Source: Pseudocercospora fijiensis CIRAD86
Taxonomy: Eukaryota; Ascomycota; Dothideomycetes; Mycosphaerellales; Mycosphaerellaceae
Assembly: GCF_000340215.1 (NCBI RefSeq)
Contig: NW_006921535.1
Span: forward strand, 389,874-453,873
Length of the DNA stretch: 64,000 nt
Direction of reading: 5' to 3'
Under the pieces are notes generated by a model, which was not told the origin of the DNA, did no database searches, and saw only the letters and a program-made list of their open reading frames with translations. This document shows, piece after piece, positions 11,999 through 21,164 of the stretch (the first letter of the stretch is position 1; each line of letters opens with the position of its first letter). The position numbers and the translations under genes were made by a program.

Positions 11999-12826
11999 TT
12001 TGGCAACGATCACGAAGTCTTTCATGAATTGAGCCTGGCATGCGTCGCTTTTTTTTGGCAGTAGCAGATCCTCCATGGCTGGCTTACAGTAGCATTTGCA
12101 ACCAGGTAATGGGCATGGGCCTCAAGGCCTTCAACGTTTGATACGTGGTAGATGTCAAGGTCGGCGAGACATCACCGTCGAAAGAAAGAATATTCATATA
12201 GCCAAATTCTAGATTTGCTTCCCCGGTGTTCTGATCTCCCGCAGGCTGCCGGCTGACACTTCTCGGTGGACTCCGATCAGACTGACATTGATACTTGGTA
12301 CAGGGTATGGCCGTATCATGCACACGGCGTTCATTCGGGCCGGCGGAATCTCGGCTTCACCATGTCGTGGGGTGCTTGGCACCACATTGCAAGCTCCTCC
12401 TCTCTTTCATATCGAGATGGATGGCGCGCTCAGCTACCCCTCCCCTGCAGTGACACCAGCGACCTCTCGGCAGCCAAGATGAACTTGACCTATCGAGGAA
12501 GGTCGTCCCCCATACTCCTCACGCTCCGCACAACAGATAGCGCGCCCGTACCTTGCCATTATCTCACTGCGTTGCCAAGCAGCGCGAGATCGATCTTGTG
12601 GCGAGGATGAGCCAGGCGAAGATCGGCCTGCCTGGCACGCATTGCAATATATAACAGTTAGAGCAGGCCAATTCCAGTACCACTGATGACTATGCCCATT
12701 GGACGGCCGCACTACCAAACAGAATATTGCCTCAATTGCGCATTTCGACCATAGATTAATGCGCTCAGCAACCGATTGGGTGCTTGTTTCACTAATTACT
12801 CGGGTCAGAACAGAGTGACCACCTTG
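11999..12826. other. Intergenic region before the M28 peptidase gene
   Basis: No supported gene. Small overlapping frames have no domains. It should contain the terminator of the upstream gene and the promoter of the peptidase gene. Confidence 0.5.
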
Positions 12827-15345
12827 ATGTCGCTTTTCAGGTACGCTGCATTAGCAGCAGGCTTGTCGAAACTGGCGGGAGTGCATGGATGTCAGCAAGA
12901 ACGGCATTTCTACAGTGGTCAGCATACCAAGCGACAAGTAGGCATTACGAAGCACCTGCGATGAGCCTAGTAACATAGCATGGACTGACATGGTCATTTT
13001 TACAGGCTTCGCCGGCTCCAGAACTTACTCCCGACGAAGCACTGATCATAGCATCCTTTGACAACAATAGCATCTCTGACTGGTCGTACTACTACACCCA
13101 CGGCAACCATCTAGCTGGTCGCAATCGAAGTCAAGCCCAGTGGACAGCAGATCGCTGGGCAGAGGCTGGATTCGAGTCACGCCTCGACAGCTACCACGTC
13201 TTTCTCGACTACCCTGTAAGCAAGTCTTTAACCGTGACTTGGCCCAATGGAACGACATATACCCCCAGCCTAGAAGAAGCAGTCCTGGAGGAGGATGATG
13301 TAACGGGGTGGGAGAATCGCATTCCAACTTTTCATGGGTACTCGTTCAGCGGCAGTGCCACCGCGGAATATGTTTACGTTGGCCGCGGTCAGAAAGTCGA
13401 CTTTGAACGACTGGTTGCGCTTGGCGTGCCTCTTGAAGGCAAGATTGCATTGTCACGATATGGTGGGCCGTTCCGGGGCTTGAAAGTCAAGAACGCGCAA
13501 GTATGTTGTCCATGATACGAATCATAGTCATGTACTGATCATGCTCTACAGGACTATGGCATGATTGGTGCCGTGCTTTTCACCGACCCAGGAGACGACG
13601 GCAATGTGAGTATACCTTTGAGTATAAGGCACGGCTCCAGCCGAGTGTGTGCGACTGAGGCAGTCATGTCAGAGATGGCAGCAATGTCTCACCGCTATGC
13701 TTCGGAGCAAGCGTCGTCAGGAACATCGCTAACCCTTATACCCATCGCTTTTAGGTCACTGTTGCTAAGGGTGTTGCGGCTTACCCGGATGGCCCTGCAC
13801 GTAATCCAACATCGGTACAGCGTGGCAGCGTACAATTTTTGTCCACCTACCCAGGAGATCCTACGACCCCTGGATATCCTTCCAGGGAAGACTCACCACG
13901 CTCAGACAAAAGTGCTGTTACTCCGCAGATTCCCAGCATACCGATTTCATACGCCGAGGTGCAGCCTATTCTGGCGGCACTGGACGGCTATGGTACTCCA
14001 GGAGCAGAGGTCAATCGTTCTCTATGGATCGGCGCCTTGAATGCAACCTACTCTACTGGGCCAGCACCAGGCCTTACAATCGACATGAGCAACCTGATGG
14101 AAGACACCTACACCGACATTTGGAACGTGCGTAACCTTGCATTAAAGTAACACGCGTGTTCGGAAGCTGACTTGGACCGAACAGGCAATTGGCATCATAA
14201 ATGGCACAAACAGTGACGAGACAATCATCATTGGGAACCATCGCGATGCGTGGATCATTGGCGGCGCTGCAGATCCAAACTCGGGAACGGCTATCATCGT
14301 CGAGCTTGGGCGAGTCCTCGGAAAGCTCGTCTCTCAGGGCTGGCAGCCGAAGCGCAACATTGTTCTTTGCTCATGGGATGCCGAGGAGTATGGTCTTGTT
14401 GGGTCTACCGAGTGGGTTGAAGAATACATCCCATGGATCAAGGATACTGTGGTATCGTATCTCAACATTGATGTCGGCGCCAGTGGGCCTCATCCGGATA
14501 TCTCTGGCTCGCCTGAACTGCATGAAATCGCCAAGGAGACAATGAAAAAGGTGATCTGGCCGGCGATGGGTGGGAATGACACGATGTACGATGTCTGGAT
14601 GGATGACACTAGAGGTGAGGTCGGGGTACTTGGAAGTGGTAGCGACTACACCGCTTTTGTCCATCGTGGCATCGCTTCTGTAAGAATCCATATTTTCTCG
14701 TCTACGACAAGACATGCTAATGACTGGTCACAATAGATCGATGTCCATTCTTCCCAAGGTCCAGGCGACCCTATCTACCATTATCATAGCAATTACGACA
14801 GCTACCACTGGATGGCGAACTTTGGTGATCCTGGCTTCCTCGTCCACAAAGCAATGGGCCAATACCTTTCTCTAATGGCATACCATCTGGCGAGTGACGA
14901 TCTCCTGCCACTACAACCACTTAACTATGCCGACCAGATGGACGTTTACTACCAAAATCTGCAGTACGCCATCGGCAACGCGACTCAAGGGGACTCACTT
15001 GACACATCTGCGCTGCGCTCCGCCATCGATACCTTCCGCGTCCAAGCGACTGAAGCTGCCGATCTCGCAACTCGAGCAGTGGATGGCAATGATGAAGCCT
15101 TGTTGCAGCTCGTCAACGGCAAGTATCGCGACTTTCAACGCGGCTTCGCTTCACAGGGTGGTCTGCCGACAAGAGAATTCTACCAGCATTTGATTTTTGC
15201 TCCGGGTCTGGACACCGGCTACGCTCCTGTTACATTTCCTGCCATCACGGAGGCTGTCGACGCGGGAAATTTCTCTTTGGCACAAGAGTGGGTTGGGAAG
15301 ACTGCGAAGGCTATCCAGGTTGCTGGTGAGATTTTGAGGACTTAG
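12827..15345 (+). CDS. Secreted glutamate carboxypeptidase II-like metallopeptidase (M28B)
   Basis: Six exons (12827-12937, 13006-13500, 13552-13605, 13755-14126, 14185-14679, 14737-15345) encode about 711 residues. The start at 12827 gives an Ala/Leu-rich signal peptide ending near VHGC, followed by a KRQ processing-like site. A protease-associated region follows (PDEALIIASF, then VPLEGKIALSRYGG). The M28 catalytic domain has GNHRDAW (Zn His), ADPNSG (bridging Asp), SWDAEEYG (general base and Zn Glu), NIDVG (Zn Asp) and a late YHSNYD (Zn His). The C-terminal transferrin-receptor-like dimerisation domain is also present. Family members cleave C-terminal acidic residues from peptides; this one is predicted to be an extracellular or vacuolar scavenging enzyme. 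All expected ligands are present. Confidence 0.92.
12938..13005 (+). other. Intron 1 of M28 peptidase gene
   Basis: 68 nt, GTAGGC..TTTTTACAG with CTGAC branch site. It joins HTKRQ to ASPAPELTPDE. Confidence 0.85.
13501..13551 (+). other. Intron 2 of M28 peptidase gene
   Basis: 51 nt, GTATGT..CTCTACAG, phase 0. It joins VKNAQ to DYGMIGA. Confidence 0.85.
13606..13754 (+). other. Intron 3 of M28 peptidase gene
   Basis: 149 nt, the longest in this gene, GTGAGT..CGCTTTTAG, phase 0. It joins PGDDGN to VTVAKGVAAYPDG. Confidence 0.8.
14127..14184 (+). other. Intron 4 of M28 peptidase gene
   Basis: 58 nt, donor GTGCGT, acceptor CGAACAG, with GCTGAC upstream. It joins TDIWN to AIGIINGTN. Confidence 0.85.
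14680..14736 (+). other. Intron 5 of M28 peptidase gene
   Basis: 57 nt, GTAAGA..CACAATAG with a GCTAATGAC branch region. It joins HRGIAS to IDVHSSQGPGDP. Confidence 0.85.
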
Positions 15346-15537
15346 GTTTTCGGCTTGATGGATGTAGGCTTTGAGTTTGCGAGACGGAATGGAATGGTTT
15401 GCACTTTGAAGATAGAATAGTAGGATTCTGTGACGGGCAAAACAGGGTACTCGCGGACAGATCCACTCCTTGATCATCAACAAACAACAACATCGATCAG
15501 ATTCGATCCTCATGAACATCATAACCCATAAGCACAG

Positions 15538-15792
15538 CATTCACGGCATCATCACTTCTGTGTTGCCCTGCGCGAGGAGCGCGAGGCCAGAGAGGAAGAT
15601 TTTGGCGAGCCTGAATTTGACAAGGATGTCACGAACGTCTGGAGCAATATCTGGCCCGCTGTCGAAGGCAAGAAGTCAACGAGGCCTGAGGCACTGTACG
15701 CGAGATTCCGGCGAAGAGCTTCGGGCAGCTCGAAACTTACCAAGGAATATATACAGCCTGATACGCTGATCCCGCACCCACGCAGCCTATAG
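15538..15792 (+). CDS. Possible orphan terminal exon, hypothetical
   Basis: An 84-codon open stretch preceded by CACAG (possible acceptor at 15536-15537) and ending in TAG. The product is charged and looks coding-like (EEDFGEPEFDKDVTNVW, then KKSTRPEALYARFRRRAS). No Met or upstream exon could be identified in the 190 bases after the peptidase stop. It may be the end of a small gene with an intron in its 5' part, or a relic. Not recognised. Confidence 0.28.
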   Translation, partial: HSRHHHFCVALREEREAREEDFGEPEFDKDVTNVWSNIWPAVEGKKSTRPEALYARFRRRASGSSKLTKEYIQPDTLIPHPRSL

Positions 15793-15833
15793 ATTGGAGA
15801 AGAGTCTTGCTCGTTCCAATCAAGTACAAGTTC

Positions 15834-15959
15834 GGAGAAATGGTCTAGTGGTTGGGCACAGGCGCCTCGAATCGTTAGAGGTGGGCAATTCGTTCGCCCA
15901 TGCTTCATTCATTGATAATCGGCATGTTCTGGATGTGCGTTCGATTCGCACTTTCTCCA
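15834..15959 (+). tRNA. tRNA-like Pol III unit, anticodon not assignable
   Basis: GGAGAAA at 15834-15840 pairs perfectly with TTTCTCC at 15952-15958. A perfect 5-bp T-stem (GTGCG/CGCAC, 15935-15951) encloses the canonical loop TTCGATT. An A-box-like TGGTCTAGTGG follows the acceptor strand and GTTCGATTC forms the B-box. A T-rich stretch downstream could end Pol III transcription. The span of about 126 nt is too long for a simple tRNA. The D-stem has a mismatch, and the middle folds into extra hairpins (GGGC/GCCC and CATGC/GCATG). It could be an intron-bearing or long-variable-arm (Ser-like) tRNA, a tRNA pseudogene, or the head of a SINE. Confidence 0.55.
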
Positions 15960-16278
15960 TCAATCTTTTCTTGTTTCTTTTTGTCTTGTGCTCTTGCTCG
16001 TTTTGGCACTTTCTCGGCGGCATATGTTCGTCACTGCTTGGAATTTTCACTTTTTGTCGATCTGGAAGTCGTTGCTCTTGCTGTTGCGATGGCGACTTCG
16101 TGCACGGAGCGACTCAAAGTTCTTGTCGACCACATTGCCGCCAACACTGGCATGTCTTGCGACCACGACCGAGCACATCGCAGACCAACAGCGCAAACAT
16201 CCACCTTTTCTCAAACGCGAACCTTCTTGCCTCCGCGATCGCCTCCGCGCATTCCAACCTACTCACTATGGCAAGCAA

Positions 16279-17041
16279 ATGAGGCCCAGTCTCCTTCAAA
16301 TCTCCATGAAGGGCCGCGGAAAAGGCTGTCGGAACGTGTGGCGCAAGACTTGGTCACATCTTACGGACTGCTACGTCCTACTGCCTGTCATCTTCCTTCA
16401 CGTATGGTGGGTTTGGTCTTACATCTGGATGGTCGAATACCTACTCGATTTCCTGACAGGACGGATCAATCCTTCCTACGACTCTTGCAAGAAGCAGAAA
16501 CTCAAATACTGCCTGCGAGACGAGCTCGCCGTTGGGTTCAAGGCAGACGGGAGCCTCTTGGACACTAGAGAGGCGGATATTTTCTTCGTGATACTTACCT
16601 CGCAATTGGTCATCACCGTTGGAGAGCAGATTACTATGGTATTGGGTCGATCGGGGCCGTGGACTTTGATCATTGTTGAGGCGATGAAGGTCATCGAGTG
16701 GATCGTATGGTATGCGATGCAGCTTCAACTCGTTGACCAGTCAGAGTGGAGCCAGCAACATCTCGAGGAATTGGCAGCACGATGTCCTGAGTATTGGCGA
16801 CCAAGGACTGCGGATGGACTCTACCCTTCTCTGATCTCCAGCCTCATAATGGCATTGTTCGTGTGAGTTGACCTAGACTAGGAGAGAGATTTCTGCGCCG
16901 CAAGACTGACACCACCCTCTATGCAGTATGCTATTCTGGCTGATGGTAGTCACTCCTCTGCTATGCTCACTCACGCCAACGACGCCTCGGTACACCATTC
17001 CCTGGATATGGAGAGCTTGGAGTTCCTGGAAACGAGACTGA
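16279..17041 (+). CDS. Small multi-pass membrane protein, hypothetical
   Basis: Exons 16279-16862 and 16927-17041 give about 232 residues. At least four hydrophobic segments are visible: CYVLLPVIFLHVWWVWSYIW, DIFFVILTSQLVITV, PWTLIIVEAMKVIEWIVWY, and a last one that spans the splice junction (SLIMALFV then MLFWLMVVTPLLCSL). That supports the intron. The frame is open back to 15988. The Met at 16279 is a guess; 16306 is equally possible, and an upstream exon cannot be excluded. The gene converges on the MFS gene, with stop codons 44 bp apart. Family not recognised. Confidence 0.6.
16863..16926 (+). other. Intron in membrane protein gene
   Basis: 64 nt, donor GTGAGT, AGACTGACAC branch region, acceptor CTATGCAG. 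It keeps a transmembrane helix continuous across the junction. Confidence 0.75.
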
Positions 17042-17084
17042 ACAGCACGTCTGCGGACGTCAGACTCGGAGAGCTCTTCGACTT

Positions 17085-18884
17085 TTATACTTTCGAGAGG
17101 GTCCACACTATCCTCCAGCGAGGACCAAACGTCTTCAACGACCACATACACGCTATACCTGCCGCCAGCGCAATGACGCACAAGCCGGAGAAAAGGGGAC
17201 CGTTCCCAATCGCAACGATCAACGGCTCAGTGACGATGGAGCCCACGCAACTGAATATGTTCCTGACGAAATTGTTGAGCGCAATGCCGCTGGATGCTTT
17301 TCGAGGCATGAACTCTGTCAACATGGTTGTGACCAGCGCAAAGATGAGCATACTGCCGATGCCAAAAAAGAAGTTTGCAACGAGAGCCCCGGCGACATTG
17401 ATCTTGTACTGCGCGAACCAGCCGTACGCAAGCAAAGAAAAGGGGTAAAGCATTGCGCCAAGCCACGCATTCTCCTTCATGCGGTCTTCCGGGAGAAAGA
17501 CCAGTCGACCGTTGGCATCGTAGCGACCAGCGTTGCGTGCTTCGCGATGCATAATGCGATCGACCCATCGACCACCAAATATGCTGGACAGGAAGTACCC
17601 GGCGCTGTTTGGCAGATATAGACAACCCACAATGACCGGTCCATAGTTGTACGGAGCTCCAGAGAAGTTCTGCTGCACGGAAACATTGAGTACGTAGAGT
17701 TCGGCGAATGTGACACTGGCATAGGCCACCAGAACCGCAACAGCGGGAAACTGAAGATACAACACAACCCGCAAGGGATCGATGAAAGCCCGACGAGCCA
17801 TGAGCCAATACTTCCTCGTCTTGACATGCACCGATTGCTTCGTCGTCGTTCGTACCAATTCCGGTTGTTCCACTTCCACCCCAGCCTCGTCCACCACCAC
17901 CAAATCCTTCCGCTGCCTCAGCGTCTCCGGCAAAGCAAAAACAATCAAAACCTCCAAAAACGCCCCAAAAATCGCCAAAAACCACTGCGCCGACCTCCAC
18001 CCCAACGTCTGCGCAAACGCACCCCCAATGATCGGCGACAACAACGGCCCACACAACGGTCCAAGATAAAACATGCCCATCGCCGCCCCCCTCTCCTTCA
18101 CCGCCCAAACATCCGCAATCGTCCCCGCCCCCACAGCCTGCACGCTCGCCGCCGCACCCCCGGATAACAACCTCATCACCACAAACACGCCCATACTCCC
18201 ACTCACCGCGGCCAAAACGTTGAAAACCAAAAACAGAAAAAAACTCACCACGTAGATGGATCTCCGTCCCCACGTTTCCGAAAACGAACTCCACCACAGC
18301 GGGAAAATCGACATGCTCAACATGTACATCGCGACACTCAGGTTCGCGGTCGTGGCCGTCGACGAGAAGTCGTGGGTGATCTGTTGTAAGGCCGGGAGCA
18401 CGATGGAGGACCCCATGGGTGCGGCGGCGCCGGCTAAGGCTACGATTGCGGTGATGGTCCATTTCTTTTTTCGTGGGAGGGCGTAGGGGTTGGTGACTTC
18501 GTCCATGCAGCAGAATTTGGAGAGGAGGCCTCGGCGGGAGGGGCGGGGGATGGGGATTGCGATGGCGATTTCGTCGGGGGGGATGCTGGGTTGGGGGGGT
18601 TGAGAGTTTCTGGGGTGGGAGGAGGTGGGGATTTGTGGGTCGTGGGCGGGTTCTTCGAGGGGATGGTGGGATGGGTGCCAGGAGGAGGAGGGTGGGTGTG
18701 GGAGGGGGAGGATTTTATCGTTGGTTGTCGTTGCTGCCGTTTCGTCGGGTTCGAGTTCTTTGCTGAATGCCGTTTGAGGTCGGGAGGATTCTGAGTCTTC
18801 GGTGGATGAGCGGCGTTGGACTTTCTCATCGAATTCCTCTGCTGATTCTTGTTTTTCTACATCTCTGTCGTGGTCTTGGCCCAT
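17085..18884 (-). CDS. MFS transporter, DHA1 (drug:H+ antiporter) type
   Basis: Single exon, 599 residues, start at 18884 (MGQDHDRDVE). A long hydrophilic, Pro/Ser-rich cytosolic N terminus of about 150 residues precedes the first helix (WTITAIVALAGAAAPMGSS). The pattern is that of a 12-helix DHA1 carrier: a loop 2-3 motif around SETWGRRSIYV, a motif C-like stretch with GPLCGPLLSPIIGG, and a large central loop before ARRAFIDPLRVVL. Family members export drugs, polyamines or organic acids with proton antiport (Qdr/Dtr-like). The substrate cannot be read from sequence. It is transcribed divergently from the methyltransferase gene, sharing a 767-bp upstream region, so co-regulation is possible but not shown. 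Confidence 0.88.
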   Translation of the reverse strand: MGQDHDRDVEKQESAEEFDEKVQRRSSTEDSESSRPQTAFSKELEPDETAATTTNDKILPLPHPPSSSWHPSHHPLEEPAHDPQIPTSSHPRNSQPPQPSIPPDEIAIAIPIPRPSRRGLLSKFCCMDEVTNPYALPRKKKWTITAIVALAGAAAPMGSSIVLPALQQITHDFSSTATTANLSVAMYMLSMSIFPLWWSSFSETWGRRSIYVVSFFLFLVFNVLAAVSGSMGVFVVMRLLSGGAAASVQAVGAGTIADVWAVKERGAAMGMFYLGPLCGPLLSPIIGGAFAQTLGWRSAQWFLAIFGAFLEVLIVFALPETLRQRKDLVVVDEAGVEVEQPELVRTTTKQSVHVKTRKYWLMARRAFIDPLRVVLYLQFPAVAVLVAYASVTFAELYVLNVSVQQNFSGAPYNYGPVIVGCLYLPNSAGYFLSSIFGGRWVDRIMHREARNAGRYDANGRLVFLPEDRMKENAWLGAMLYPFSLLAYGWFAQYKINVAGALVANFFFGIGSMLIFALVTTMLTEFMPRKASSGIALNNFVRNIFSCVGSIVTEPLIVAIGNGPLFSGLCVIALAAGIACMWSLKTFGPRWRIVWTLSKV

Positions 18885-19651
18885 GCTTGGAGCTGACTCG
18901 GCCTTTGCTGCGAACTGGTGTTTCCTAGGAAGTCGATCCGGGGGTTATGGATGGATGCTCGGCCTTCGGCATGTAAGATGACACTTGCTCTCGGTCTCTT
19001 TCTTGGAACGTTATGAGGGAAATGATGAGAGCATGAGAAGAAAATGTGCGTTGTAAGATGGCCGACGTGAAGTGCATACCACTACAGTACCTACCGTTTC
19101 TCCGTGTAAAGGTCGGGTGATCAATGCCGTAGACTACATTGATGCTGCGACTCATCAACATCAGAATCTGCATGAAAAGGTGCCTACGGTGCCGATTGCC
19201 GTGCTCTAGCGTGCATTGTTGATGACAGCTCTACAGCTAGCAGCGACACGACAGCAGTGAGAGATCTGACTTGGGCTTGGCAACGGGACGGGACGGGACT
19301 GTCCGCACCTCTCATCGCGCTTCAAGCTTTCCCCGCCCTCCGTTAGCGGACATCATCGGTCTGCATTCTGCATTCAACACCTGTCGCCGTGCTGCTTCTT
19401 ATCTTTGAAGCTCTTGCATTGACTCGCATCCCAAAGGATTGCCACAATAACCCCTGGAAGCTTGGTTGGGGCAGAGCTACCCTGGACAGCGAATGCAAAC
19501 CAAGGCGAAGCTTTAGCGCGTCGGTGCTGCAAGTGGCAGAAGGAGCATCGTGGAATGCTGCCGACAAAAAGCATCCGACGCATTTGCAGCCTGCCAGCGA
19601 CGAGACTAACAAAGCCGCACAGAGCTATAGTCAGTCATCAACATCCCGGAA
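18885..19651. promoter_or_regulatory. Divergent promoter region, MFS / methyltransferase
   Basis: 767 bp between two divergent start codons. Only small frames without domain signatures are present. No specific factor site was assigned. Confidence 0.5.
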
Positions 19652-20452
19652 ATGGCGGACGTGGAAACCAGAGCGAAGCTGAAATCGCAATTCTTGGATC
19701 GTCCTTCTGACCAGCATATCGAGCGTTGGGATGATTTGTGGAAGCAGGGCGTCACGCCCTGGGATCGAAATGGCCCTAGCGTTGCTCTCAAGGACGCCAT
19801 TACAGGACACGAGGATTTGTTCGGCTCGCCGGTAGCGGGAGGTGGACGGAAGCGAGCATTGGTGCCTGGATGTGGGAGAGGGTATGATGTGCTTCTGCTG
19901 GCGGCACTGGGCTATGATACCTATGGCGTTGATGGATCCGAGACCGCAGTGGGAGAAGCCAGGAAGTTACAGGCGATGTCGGTCGACGATGACATCTACG
20001 CTGTCCACGATGCGGAGGTCGGTCGTGGCGAGTCGAGATTCATCCTCGGTGACTTTTTCAACGACGACTTCCTGGAGAGTACTAAGGGCGCCGAGTTCGA
20101 TGTCGTCTTCGACTACACTTTCCTGTGCGCACTACCTCCTGAAATGAGACCACAGTGGGCACGCCGGATGCGCGATCTGCTATCTCCAAGTGGTCATCTT
20201 GTATGTCTGCAGTGGCCTCTGGGCAAGGATCCGAAAGAAGGAGGACCGCCGCACGCACTGACGAATGATTTGTATGTTGAGCTTTTCAAATCGCCGGGCG
20301 AGGATGTAGAGTATGGTGAAGATGGCAAGGCTAAGGAGACTGATCGGGAAGTCGGTCCATCGGGCCTGGTCAGAGTGAAGCATTACAGACCAGAGCGCAC
20401 ACATCCCGCTGGCCAGACCAGTGATTACGTGTCGATATGGAAGCGGCAGTAG
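19652..20452 (+). CDS. TPMT-family SAM-dependent methyltransferase
   Basis: Single exon, 266 residues. The family entry motif ERWDDLWKQGVTPWDRNGPS lies near residues 24-43. The SAM-binding motif I LVPGCGRGYDVLLLAALGY follows at about residue 70, then an acidic VDGSE strand end and the FDYTFLCALPPEMR motif. Fungal members methylate thiols, thiocyanate or halides (thiol/halide methyltransferase group); some occur near secondary-metabolite genes. Substrate is not predictable here. Length matches the family. The start was chosen as the first Met, with a purine at -3. Confidence 0.9.
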   Translation: MADVETRAKLKSQFLDRPSDQHIERWDDLWKQGVTPWDRNGPSVALKDAITGHEDLFGSPVAGGGRKRALVPGCGRGYDVLLLAALGYDTYGVDGSETAVGEARKLQAMSVDDDIYAVHDAEVGRGESRFILGDFFNDDFLESTKGAEFDVVFDYTFLCALPPEMRPQWARRMRDLLSPSGHLVCLQWPLGKDPKEGGPPHALTNDLYVELFKSPGEDVEYGEDGKAKETDREVGPSGLVRVKHYRPERTHPAGQTSDYVSIWKRQ

Positions 20453-21164
20453 AGTAGTATCAGTCGCGATAAGCCTCGTTCCACTCGTTTGCATCAAGCC
20501 ATATCATTTCCGAGAATGTTCTTCCCATCTTACCCCGCCCCCGTTTCCTAGCCCCCCAAATCCGCTACCGCAACCCAATCCCTAACAACCGCTCTCAAAC
20601 CTCCTCCTAAAACCCGTCGTTACAATTCGATTAGAACTAGCAAAAGGATACAAAAAAAAAAGTTTCGCTTCCTCGTTAAAAAAATTTCCGTTAGTAATAA
20701 GAAGTCGGACTCGTAGCGGAAAAGGAGTCTTAGACGACTTTTAGGATTAGTAAAGGAAGAAGGAGGGGTTTGTATAATATATTAGAAGGGGTATAGTATA
20801 GTAGTTTAGAATACGCTAGGTAAATTTATATATATTAATCCGTCTACGGAATATAATAGAGACAAATTCTAATGTGTTGTAGGTAGGATCTGAGTATAAG
20901 CTAATAGTGGAAGTAGAGATTGTCGCTAGTTGGCTAAGGATAAGGCTTCGGCCGGGAGTGGCAAGTGCACAGGCCGGAAGGTGAACCCAAAACCTCATTC
21001 AACTTCACGTCGCCACACCCAGACATCATCCGGACGAAGAGATGGCGTTGTCACAATCTATACCATTAAAACTACTATACTGTATTCATTCTGCGCTTCG
21101 CCATCTAGACACAATGCCAGCTTTTCATGGAACCCAAACGCCAACGCTAAGACCAACCAACCAC
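20453..21164. other. Intergenic with a short RIP-like tract
   Basis: Between convergent genes. About 20620-20890 is TpA-rich and CpA-poor with in-phase TAGs, like the transposon relics elsewhere. It is probably a small repeat fragment, but no ends, TIRs or protein could be recognised. The rest shows nothing. Confidence 0.5.

Noticed and set aside
17227..18462. 411-codon Gly-rich frame on the minus strand
   Set aside because: Same strand but shifted frame within the MFS transporter gene; no domain, explained by G+C bias of the real gene.
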